A DNA stretch of 13,091 nucleotides from Bordetella parapertussis (GTDB lineage Bacteria; Pseudomonadota; Gammaproteobacteria; Burkholderiales; Burkholderiaceae_B): positions 1-13,091 of the forward strand of contig CALQNE010000072.1 of NCBI GenBank assembly GCA_943331855.1, read 5' to 3'. A program made the position numbers and the translations under genes. This document shows, one piece after another, positions 1-7,404 of the stretch (position 1 is its first letter; the number at the start of each line of letters is the position of its first letter). The notes beneath the pieces are model-generated. The model searched no databases. It saw only the letters and a list, made by a program, of their open reading frames with translations, and had not been told where the DNA came from.

Positions 1-320
1 AGCACCCGCTGTTTCAGGCCTCGCTCAAGCGTTGCCCATTCAGCTGCCGGAAAAATGCGCGGGACAATATCAAACGGGATTGTGCGTTCGGTCCCGTCCG
101 AGTCCCCGTACACGGCAAAGGTGATCCCAACGCGTCTGAAGATCAGCTCGGCCTCATCGCGACGCGTTTGCAGCAGGCGTTCGGGTTGTTCGGCGAGCCA
201 TCTAGCAAAGCCTCGGTAATGCGCCCGAGCGCTTTTGCTAGGACAGGCGCCAGGGGTTGGACGCCCACCGCTGGTGTCTACCATTTCGTCAAACGCTATT
301 GGTCGCGCTAGATCTTGCAT
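1..320 (-). CDS. Circularly permuted ATP-grasp protein (COG2308/DUF404-DUF407 type), N-terminal part, cut by the window edge
   Basis: Reading the minus strand from an ATG at 318-320 gives 106 codons that run off the left edge. Early residues contain AFDEMVD, then ARAHYRGFARWLAEQ, then VGITFAVYGDSDGTER, IPFDIVPRIFPAAEW and LERGLKQRV. This is the N-terminal signature of stand-alone circularly permuted ATP-grasp proteins, which are predicted ATP-dependent carboxylate-amine ligases with no assigned substrate. It aligns with residues 82-123 of the ATP-grasp/alpha-E fusion at 3882-6458 (GITYNVYGD, a conserved Trp, then LQQR), so the two are paralogues. The start is supported by an AAAGG ribosome-binding site 8 nt upstream. 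The frame stays open upstream to an ATG at 474-476, which would overlap the divergent gene, so a longer product cannot be excluded. In related genomes such genes are often followed by an alpha-E protein, a transglutaminase and an Anbu-type protease, which here would lie outside the window. Confidence 0.87.
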   Translation of the reverse strand, partial: MQDLARPIAFDEMVDTSGGRPTPGACPSKSARAHYRGFARWLAEQPERLLQTRRDEAELIFRRVGITFAVYGDSDGTERTIPFDIVPRIFPAAEWATLERGLKQRV

Positions 321-328
321 GAGGGTCG

Positions 329-333
329 CCTTT
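329..333 (-). promoter_or_regulatory. Ribosome-binding site of the minus-strand ATP-grasp gene
   Basis: AAAGG on the minus strand lies 8 nt before the ATG at 318-320. It favours that start over the longer in-frame alternatives at 408-410 and 474-476, neither of which has a comparable purine-rich site at normal spacing. Confidence 0.5.
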
Positions 334-464
334 GACCGTAGTGAATCGCCGACAAAGATAGGTATTACGCACGACTCGAAGAGTGCTTGTCTAGGCAAAG
401 CAAATTTCATGCCATCAAAGATGTTGGCCTGGCCGACTGGCACACTTATTGCTAAGTCTGAGGT

Positions 465-3400
465 ATGCCAATCCATGTTTCACTTCATCACGTTACGACC
501 TATCGCTACGACAAACTGATTAACCTGGGTCCCCAGGTGATTCGGTTAAAGCCAGCGCCGCACTGTCGTACCCGAATTTTGTCGTACGCGTTGCGTGTGA
601 CGCCGGTCAGCCATTTTTTAAATTGGCAACAGGACCCCTTTGCGAATTATTTGGCGCGCGTGGTGGTTCCTGAAAAAACACGTGAATTTCAGGTTGAAGT
701 CGAGCTTGTGGCCGAAATGTCGGTTTACGACCCCTTTGATTTTTTTCTCGAGCCTGCTGCCGAAACGTTTCCGTTTAAGTATGCGGCGGACCTGAAGGCA
801 GACTTGGCGCCCTATCTGCGCGCAGAGCCGGTCGGGCCAAAACTTACGACGTTTTTGAAAAATATGCCGCACCGCGCGCGGCGCAGCATCGATTTTTTAG
901 TTGAGATCAACACGCGATTGCATCGTAAAGTGAGCTATACGATTCGAATGGAACCAGGGGTACAAACGCCTGAAGAAACGCTCACGCTTTGCTCGGGATC
1001 GTGCCGCGACACAGCCTGGTTGATGGTTCAGGTGTTCAGGCATTTTGGGCTGGCAGCACGCTTTGTTTCGGGGTATTTGATTCAGCTCAAGCCTGATGTC
1101 GAGGCGGTTGATGGCCCAACCGGGGCGGCGCAAGACTTTACGGACTTGCATGCCTGGTGTGAAGTGTATTTGCCTGGTGCCGGTTGGATTGGTCTGGATG
1201 CGACGTCTGGCCTGTTAGCGGGTGAAGGGCATATACCGATTGCCTGTACGCCTGAGCCGTCTTCGGCTGCGCCCATCTCTGGTGCGCTTGATGAGTGTGA
1301 GGTTGAATTCGAGCACCAAATGTCAGCGTTGCGCGTGTTTGAATCGCCCAGAGTCACTAAGCCTTATGACACCCAGCAGTGGCAACACATTGCAGCGTTA
1401 GGAAGCAAGGTGGACGTCGATCTCACTGAGCAAGACGTGCGTCTGACGATGGGGGGCGAGCCGACCTTTGTGTCGGCGCTCGACCGTGATGGGGCAGAGT
1501 GGAATACTGAGGCTCTTGGCCCGACGAAACGCGGCCTGGGTTTGGCACTGATGCAGAAGTTGCGGCACCGTTATGGTGCAGGCGGCTTTTTGCATTTTGG
1601 GCAGGGTAAGTGGTATCCAGGTGAACAATTGCCCCGCTGGTCTTTATCGGCCTACTGGCGCACCGACGGCCAGACGTGCTGGAGCGACCCCACGCTGTTT
1701 GCCGACGAACGGGAAGAGCAGCACTACACGACCGAAGATGCAAAGCGCTTTCTCAATACGCTGACAGAAAAACTGGGACTCGAACAAAAATACGTACAGC
1801 CCGCGTACGAAGATACTTTTTATTATTTGTGGCGTGAGCGTACGCTCCCGGTCAACGTTGATCCGTTTGACGCTCGGCTTGATGATGAGATGGAGCGTGC
1901 CCGGCTCAGGCGTGTCTTTTCTAATCAGCTCGCCACCCCAGTGGGTTATGTGTTGCCGCTGGCGGCGCATGATGGGCAAGAGGGCACACAGCCTCGTTGG
2001 CGCACGGGCCCCTGGTTCTTGCGTGACGACAGAATGCATCTCATTCCGGGAGACTCCCCGATGGGCTATCGTCTGCCGCTTGACTCGTTGCCGTGGGTGA
2101 AGAACACCGAGCGACCCCTGGCGCCCGATGCCGATCCGTTTGCTTTGCGCAATGCGTTACCAAGCGCGGCGACATTGCGCATGCAAGGGACTGTTTCTTC
2201 ACGCGGTGAGCTGAGCAGTCATGCTAAAGCACAACGATCAGCAGACAGGACGGAGCCGCCTGAAAAGTTTAAGTCGGCAGGTGAGTTGACCCGAACAGCG
2301 CTGTGCGTCGAGGTGCGCAATCCAAACCGCAGCAATGGTCCTAAGCTAGAGTTTACTGAGCCGCAGTGTTCAGTCCTGTATGTTTTTATGCCGCCACTTA
2401 AACGGCTCGATGACTATTTGGCCTTGCTTGCGATGATAGAAGTCACGGCGTGCGAGCTTGCACTGAAGGTTGTGATTGAAGGCTACGCCCCGCCGCGCGA
2501 TCCGCGGCTTACCGTTCTACAAGTCACGCCTGACCCCGGGGTGCTCGAGGTCAATATTCATCCCGCAAAAAATTGGAATGAACTGGTAGAGCACACTGAA
2601 TTTCTTTATCAAGCGGCGCACGCTACGCACTTAAGTAGTGAAAAATTCATGAACGATGGCCGGCACACCGGCACAGGGGGCGGCAATCATTTTGTCATGG
2701 GGGCCGCCACGCCGACGGATAGCCCTTTTTTGCGTCGCCCAGATCTATTGTCGAGTTTGTTAGCCTTCTGGCATAACCATCCCTCGTTGTCGTACCTGTT
2801 TTCGGGCTTGTTTATTGGGCCCACCAGCCAGGCACCTAGAGTAGATGAAGCACGCAATGATCAACTCTATGAGTTAGAAATTGCGATGCAAGAAATTGAG
2901 CGACAACAACAGCAGCCTGGGGGCTGCCGGCCCTGGATGATCGATCGTGCCTTGCGCAACATCCTGATCGATGTCACAGGAAACACCCATCGATCCGAAT
3001 TTAGTATCGATAAACTATATTCACCTGATGGTCCGACGGGTCGGCTTGGTCTGCTTGAGCTGCGTGGTTTCGAAATGCCACCTCATGCCCAAATGAGTTT
3101 GGTCCAGCAGTTGTTGATCCGTGCACTGGTGGCGTGGTTTTGGAAAACACCGTACCGTGCCCCAGGTAAAACGCGCTTGACGCGGTGGGGGACGCAACTG
3201 CATGACCGGTTCATGTTGCCGACCTTCATTCAAATGGATTTCGAAGATGTTCTGGCTGAAATAAAGCGTGCCGGGTTTGCTTTTGAAAAAAAATGGTTCG
3301 AGCCACATCTGGAATTTAGGTTTCCATTGATTGGTCATACAGAGTTACGAGGCATGCAGCTCACGTTGCGCTCGGCTCTTGAGCCGTGGCACGTGATGGG

Positions 3401-3863
3401 CGAAGAAGGCGGTGGAGGTGGCATGGTGCGCTATGTCGACTCTTCTGTTGAGCGCCTCGAGCTCAAGGTGTCAGGCTTTACGGATAATCGCTATGTCATT
3501 GCTGTGAATGGTGTTGCGCCAAACTTGCAGCCAACGGGCATTGAGGGTGAGTTTGTGATTGGCGTCAGGTATCGCGCCTGGAGTCCACCTTCCGCACTGC
3601 ATCCGACAATTGGTGTGCATGCACCGCTGACCTTTGATCTGGTGGACAATTGGCTATCGCGTTCGCTCGGGGGCTGCCGCTATCACGTGGTGCATCCGGG
3701 AGGTCGAAGTTACGATACCTTACCGATTAATTCGTTTGAAGCAGAAAGTCGTCGGCGCGCAAGATTTTTTAGACTTGAACATACGCCTGGCCACATCACG
3801 TTACAGCCGAGCGCCACTGTTTCAGAATTTCCATTTACACTCGATTTACGCCGCACACAATAA
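465..3863 (+). CDS. Transglutaminase-like domain fused to DUF2126 (circularly permuted glutamine-synthetase-like amidoligase), COG4196 family
   Basis: This 1132-residue protein starts MPIHVSLHHVTTYRYD, the usual family beginning. Residues about 1-260 are a bacterial transglutaminase N-domain plus core. The core has a complete Cys-His-Asp triad: Cys180 in SGSCRD, His229 in DLHAWCE and Asp245 in GLDATSG. From about residue 320 (TMGGEPTF) to the end is DUF2126, which Iyer, Aravind and colleagues interpreted as a circularly permuted glutamine-synthetase-type COOH-NH2 ligase. Compatible motifs are LEVNIHP at 694-700, HTGTGGGNH at 734-742 (like the NGSGxH loop of glutamine synthetase), RSEFSIDK at 843-850 and LELRGFE at 864-870. 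A hydrophilic, low-conservation stretch at about 570-610 splits the domain. The length matches the family, including mycobacterial Rv2566 from memory. It is first in an operon with the two downstream genes. Fold and ligase activity are family-based predictions; the substrate is unknown. The ribosome-binding site is weak (TAAG about 8 nt upstream). Confidence 0.93.
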   Translation: MPIHVSLHHVTTYRYDKLINLGPQVIRLKPAPHCRTRILSYALRVTPVSHFLNWQQDPFANYLARVVVPEKTREFQVEVELVAEMSVYDPFDFFLEPAAETFPFKYAADLKADLAPYLRAEPVGPKLTTFLKNMPHRARRSIDFLVEINTRLHRKVSYTIRMEPGVQTPEETLTLCSGSCRDTAWLMVQVFRHFGLAARFVSGYLIQLKPDVEAVDGPTGAAQDFTDLHAWCEVYLPGAGWIGLDATSGLLAGEGHIPIACTPEPSSAAPISGALDECEVEFEHQMSALRVFESPRVTKPYDTQQWQHIAALGSKVDVDLTEQDVRLTMGGEPTFVSALDRDGAEWNTEALGPTKRGLGLALMQKLRHRYGAGGFLHFGQGKWYPGEQLPRWSLSAYWRTDGQTCWSDPTLFADEREEQHYTTEDAKRFLNTLTEKLGLEQKYVQPAYEDTFYYLWRERTLPVNVDPFDARLDDEMERARLRRVFSNQLATPVGYVLPLAAHDGQEGTQPRWRTGPWFLRDDRMHLIPGDSPMGYRLPLDSLPWVKNTERPLAPDADPFALRNALPSAATLRMQGTVSSRGELSSHAKAQRSADRTEPPEKFKSAGELTRTALCVEVRNPNRSNGPKLEFTEPQCSVLYVFMPPLKRLDDYLALLAMIEVTACELALKVVIEGYAPPRDPRLTVLQVTPDPGVLEVNIHPAKNWNELVEHTEFLYQAAHATHLSSEKFMNDGRHTGTGGGNHFVMGAATPTDSPFLRRPDLLSSLLAFWHNHPSLSYLFSGLFIGPTSQAPRVDEARNDQLYELEIAMQEIERQQQQPGGCRPWMIDRALRNILIDVTGNTHRSEFSIDKLYSPDGPTGRLGLLELRGFEMPPHAQMSLVQQLLIRALVAWFWKTPYRAPGKTRLTRWGTQLHDRFMLPTFIQMDFEDVLAEIKRAGFAFEKKWFEPHLEFRFPLIGHTELRGMQLTLRSALEPWHVMGEEGGGGGMVRYVDSSVERLELKVSGFTDNRYVIAVNGVAPNLQPTGIEGEFVIGVRYRAWSPPSALHPTIGVHAPLTFDLVDNWLSRSLGGCRYHVVHPGGRSYDTLPINSFEAESRRRARFFRLEHTPGHITLQPSATVSEFPFTLDLRRTQ

Positions 3864-3881
3864 TTTAGAATTTAAGTCTTC

Positions 3882-6458
3882 ATGTCTTCTGACACTATGT
3901 CTACGCAAGAGTCTGTCGTGCACGAGCAAAAACTGCGTGAGCAAGTGTTTTTGTTGGCGCGCAATCTTGCTGCGCCGGTCAAGCTTGGTCATTACGACGA
4001 GTTGCGTGACACTGGCGGGCAGTTGCACAAACCCTGGCAAACATTCTTTAGCTATCTCGGCGAGGCCGGAATTGCTGGGCTGCAGCAAAGCACAGAGACG
4101 ATTGATCGCCTGATTCAGCAAAACGGGATCACGTATAACGTTTACGGTGACCAGCAGGGCCAAACACGCCCGTGGTCGCTGAACGCCTTGCCCTTACTTA
4201 TTTCGCCGGCTGATTGGCGCGGGATTGCGACTAGTTTGCAGCAACGTGCCAAGTTATTGAATGCCATTTTGCAAGACGTGTATGGCGAGCAGCGGTTGAT
4301 TCGCGGGGGCTATCTGCCGGGGGCACTGGTCCTGGGTAACCCAGGATATCTGCGTGCCATGCAAGGTGTGAAGCCCCTGGGCGGTATTTATTTGCACGTT
4401 GTTGCGTTTGACATCGCCCGTGGGCCCGATGGGCGGTGGTGGGTGATCGGCCAGCGTACCCAAACACCATCGGGTTTAGGTTACGTGCTTGAAAACAGGT
4501 TGACGGTATCGCGCGTGTTTCCAGAAGCGTATCGCGAGATGCGCGTGCAGCATGTCGCTTCAAGTTATAAGCGACTGCTTGATTCTATGGCAAGCGCGGC
4601 AAGTACGATTGCTCAAGGGACACCTCGTTTTGCGCTATTGACGCCTGGGCCTTACAGCGAAACCTATTTTGAACATGCTTATTTAGCTCGCTATCTTGGT
4701 TTGCCGCTCGTCGAGGGCGCCGATTTGGCCGTGCGCGACGATAAGCTCTATTTAAAAACGATGCATGGCTTGCAACGGATTCATGGTTTATTGCGCCGCT
4801 TAGATGATGACTTTTGTGACCCCTTAGAGTTACGTGCAGATTCGAGTCTAGGGGTACCAGGCTTGTTGCAGGCGATTCGTGCGGGCAGTGTGGTGATGGC
4901 CAATGCCCTTGGCACGAGTTTTCTAGAGTCACCAGCCGTGCAAGGGTTTTTGCCGGCGATGTCAGAATATTTGTTGAACGAGCCTTTAAAGATGCCCTCG
5001 CTCAATACGTGGTGGTGCGGTGAAATCGCAGCCTGGAAAGATATTGCCCCTGACTTGCATACGCAGGTCATTAAGCCGACCTATGCCACGAACCCCACCA
5101 CCAATTTTCAACCGGCGATCGCGAGCTTGCTTAAACCTGAAGAGCTTGAGCAATGGCGAAATCGGATTGATTCACAACCTGATATTTATACGACGCAAAG
5201 CTACTTGCCATTTTCACAAGCACCAACCTGGCAAGGGGATGGGATCGCACCGCGCACGGCGATGTTGAGGGTGTATGCGATTGCCTCGGGGGATGGACAA
5301 TGGCAGTTGTTGCCGGGTGGGATGACGCGGATCGCGACGGTTGATCCGCACATCGTTTCAATTCAAAGTGGTGGCAGTACCCTTGATACCTGGGTGATGA
5401 CGGATCAACAAGTTGATACGTTTTCAATGCTGCCGAATCGCGCACGCTTGCCGCGTTGGACGGCGACGGAGCAGCTGGTGTCGAGCCGCTCGGCTGAGAG
5501 TTTGTTTTGGTTGGGGCGTTATACCGAACGCTGTGAGTCAATGGTTCGGTTGGCAAAAGAAGCGCTCGTCTTGGTCAGTACGAACCAACAGGATAGCTTG
5601 CCGGTACTCAATGATGTGATTGGTAGCTTGGGACGTATGCACGGGTTGATTCCTGAAGGCACACCAAGCCTGACAAAATCCGCGTCAGCCTTTGGGCGCA
5701 CGTTGATTGCACATCTGATCCAAAAGGATGTGCGAGGCTTGCTTGACCATCTTGAGCTTCTTGAGTTTTCACTGAAAGCCGTGCGCGATCGCCTGCCGGC
5801 AGAGCACGCTGAAATCGCGCAGGCGATGAAGCATATGCTTTTGCACAACACCGTTCAGTACTCAGCGGAAGCATCGCCCAGTGTTGCCAAACCGCGTAAA
5901 CGCGCAAATCGGCCGGCTGCGCGAAGTGCAATCGACACGATCGAGGTGCTCGATGCGGTCGGGATTCAACTGGTCGCCTTGGTTGGGTTTCAATCGGATC
6001 GAATGACCCGTGATCTGGGTTGGCATATGTTGGCCGCTGGCCGCTTGATCGAGCGTATGGTGAATCTCAGTGGTGTTCTCACCGCCTTTTTTTCGCAGGC
6101 TGCGGTGTATACGCCCAGAGGATTTGAAACCCTGTTAGTCCTCTTTGACAGTTCGATCACCTACCGTACACGCTATCAGCGTCAGCAAGACGTGACCGCG
6201 CTCATGGATTTGTTGGTGACAGACGAAACCAATCCACGCTCGATCAACTGTATTTTGCAAGCGTTAAAAATAGAAATCGGGCATATGCCCAATGGTGCGT
6301 TGTTACTTGAAGCGCTACCTGCGTTTGATCCCCATGAAGATTCAGTGCTTGCACAAGTTGAGATGGTGCGTGAGCTGGGTAAGTTTGGTGCAAACTTATC
6401 CGATGAAATCAATCGACGATTTTTTGCATTAGCCGTTGATCGGCACTTTGCGTCATGA
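3882..6458 (+). CDS. Circularly permuted ATP-grasp / alpha-E fusion protein (DUF404-DUF407 + DUF403; COG2308-COG2307)
   Basis: This 858-residue protein starts 18 nt after the upstream stop. Residues about 35-510 are a circularly permuted ATP-grasp ligase: HYDELRD at 37-43, NGITYNVYGD at 81-90, LLTPGPYSE at 252-260, LRRLDDDFCDPLELR at 304-318, LGVPGLLQA at 323-331 and ANALGTSFLESPAVQGFLP from 340. Residues about 533-855 are the all-helical alpha-E domain, opening with SAESLFWLGRYTERCE. Other genomes encode alpha-E as a separate protein; here the two are fused, as in mycobacterial Rv2567 (884 residues from memory). A basic Pro/Ala/Arg-rich loop at about 666-682 (AKPRKRANRPAAR) interrupts alpha-E. 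The predicted role is an ATP-dependent ligase joining an amine to a carboxylate, probably with the DUF2126 protein; no substrate is known. A second in-frame Met at residue 6 is a possible alternative start. Its stop overlaps the next start (ATGA). Confidence 0.93.
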   Translation: MSSDTMSTQESVVHEQKLREQVFLLARNLAAPVKLGHYDELRDTGGQLHKPWQTFFSYLGEAGIAGLQQSTETIDRLIQQNGITYNVYGDQQGQTRPWSLNALPLLISPADWRGIATSLQQRAKLLNAILQDVYGEQRLIRGGYLPGALVLGNPGYLRAMQGVKPLGGIYLHVVAFDIARGPDGRWWVIGQRTQTPSGLGYVLENRLTVSRVFPEAYREMRVQHVASSYKRLLDSMASAASTIAQGTPRFALLTPGPYSETYFEHAYLARYLGLPLVEGADLAVRDDKLYLKTMHGLQRIHGLLRRLDDDFCDPLELRADSSLGVPGLLQAIRAGSVVMANALGTSFLESPAVQGFLPAMSEYLLNEPLKMPSLNTWWCGEIAAWKDIAPDLHTQVIKPTYATNPTTNFQPAIASLLKPEELEQWRNRIDSQPDIYTTQSYLPFSQAPTWQGDGIAPRTAMLRVYAIASGDGQWQLLPGGMTRIATVDPHIVSIQSGGSTLDTWVMTDQQVDTFSMLPNRARLPRWTATEQLVSSRSAESLFWLGRYTERCESMVRLAKEALVLVSTNQQDSLPVLNDVIGSLGRMHGLIPEGTPSLTKSASAFGRTLIAHLIQKDVRGLLDHLELLEFSLKAVRDRLPAEHAEIAQAMKHMLLHNTVQYSAEASPSVAKPRKRANRPAARSAIDTIEVLDAVGIQLVALVGFQSDRMTRDLGWHMLAAGRLIERMVNLSGVLTAFFSQAAVYTPRGFETLLVLFDSSITYRTRYQRQQDVTALMDLLVTDETNPRSINCILQALKIEIGHMPNGALLLEALPAFDPHEDSVLAQVEMVRELGKFGANLSDEINRRFFALAVDRHFAS

Positions 6459-7357
6459 CGAAGATTCAAATCGAACACGATTCTGACTATACCTATCAGA
6501 CAGAGGTTGAACTCGCGCACCACTTGGCATACTTGCGCCCGCGTAATACCGACTGGCAAAAGGTATTGTCGACAGAGCTTGAAATTTTGCCCAAGCCAGA
6601 TACGCAAACAGAAGGCCATGACGCCTTCGGTAATCGCCGAACATTTTTTACCTTGTCCACACCGCATGCGGCGCTGAAAGTGCGTGCCCGTTCAGTCGTG
6701 ACATTGATCGACCGTTATGCAAAGTTTGATGTAGAGCAATCCTCGGCCTGGGAAGACGTACGTGATGGGCTGGCCTACGCGTTAGATCGCCCATACCTCG
6801 CTGCGAGTGAGTTTGCGTTTCCGAGCCCCTACGTGCCGCGGTTAGTTGAGTTGCGTCGTTATGCCGAGCACTCGTTTAAGCCAGGGCGCAACCTGGCTGA
6901 GGCAAGTCTTGAACTGTCCTCCAGAATTTATAAAGATTTTAAATACGCACCCACCGCAACGGAAGTACATACGCCGATTCTTGAGGCCTTTAATAAACGA
7001 GCGGGTGTGTGTCAGGATTTCTCGCATATTTTGATCGGTTGTTTGCGCGCCATGGGCTTGAGTGCACAATACGTGAGTGGTTATTTATTGACTAGGTCGG
7101 TGTCGGGCACCGCAAAGTTGCGCGGCGCGGACGCGTCTCATGCCTGGGCGGCGGTATATTGCCCGCAGGCTCCGGGACATTGGCTAGAGCTTGATCCAAC
7201 AAATAATGTGATGGCGGGGTTAAGCCATGTGCGCCTGGCGATCGGTCGTGATTTTGGAGATGTGTCGCCGTTGCGCGGCGTGATACGTGGCGGTGGTGAG
7301 CATGAACTTGCAATTGGCGTGACGGTTGAAGCCGTCGATCAGCCACTAGCAACGTAA
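6455..7357 (+). CDS. Bacterial transglutaminase-like cysteine protein (COG1305)
   Basis: This 300-residue protein has an N-terminal bacterial transglutaminase beta-domain (about residues 1-80, starting MTKIQIEHDSDYTYQTEVEL) and a transglutaminase/protease core at about 150-265. The triad is complete: Cys186 in GVCQDFSH, His229 in DASHAWAAV and Asp247 in LELDPTNN. The C-terminus carries the conserved RDFGDVSPLRGV segment. There is no signal peptide, so a cytoplasmic location is inferred. Such proteins may hydrolyse or transfer amide bonds. In this context a role in trimming, removing or transferring the peptide made by the two ligases is plausible but unproven. The ATG overlaps the preceding TGA (ATGA), implying translational coupling. 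It is the last gene of the operon, followed by a hairpin. The length is normal for the family (mycobacterial Rv2569c is about 314 residues from memory). Confidence 0.93.
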   Translation: MTKIQIEHDSDYTYQTEVELAHHLAYLRPRNTDWQKVLSTELEILPKPDTQTEGHDAFGNRRTFFTLSTPHAALKVRARSVVTLIDRYAKFDVEQSSAWEDVRDGLAYALDRPYLAASEFAFPSPYVPRLVELRRYAEHSFKPGRNLAEASLELSSRIYKDFKYAPTATEVHTPILEAFNKRAGVCQDFSHILIGCLRAMGLSAQYVSGYLLTRSVSGTAKLRGADASHAWAAVYCPQAPGHWLELDPTNNVMAGLSHVRLAIGRDFGDVSPLRGVIRGGGEHELAIGVTVEAVDQPLAT

Positions 7358-7368
7358 GCCACTCAGCG

Positions 7369-7392
7369 GTCGTGGCGTCATACCGCCACGAC
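7369..7392. terminator. Perfect 9-bp hairpin between convergent operons, possible bidirectional terminator
   Basis: GTCGTGGCG (7369-7377) and CGCCACGAC (7384-7392) form a perfect 9-bp stem with a 6-nt loop. It lies 11 nt after the transglutaminase stop and 12 nt from the stop of the convergent dehydrogenase. The plus-strand side is followed only by ATTTAAAG, a poor T-tract, and the minus side has no T-run. It is therefore a weak intrinsic terminator or an RNA-stabilising 3' hairpin. The position between convergent genes supports a termination role. Confidence 0.5.
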
Positions 7393-7404
7393 ATTTAAAG
7401 AAGC

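Noticed and set aside
321..464. Sigma70 promoter boxes for the DUF2126 operon (TTGACC near 332, TATTAC near 363)
   Set aside because: The spacing is about 25 nt and no better pair was found, so I do not call a promoter there although one must exist nearby.
235..519. Plus-strand 94-codon open frame before the DUF2126 gene
   Set aside because: It lies antisense to the clear ATP-grasp coding sequence on the minus strand and runs into the DUF2126 gene in another frame; the peptide has no recognisable features.
1644..2039. Minus-strand 131-codon open frame
   Set aside because: It is fully antisense to the well-supported DUF2126 gene and has no motif; a shadow frame.
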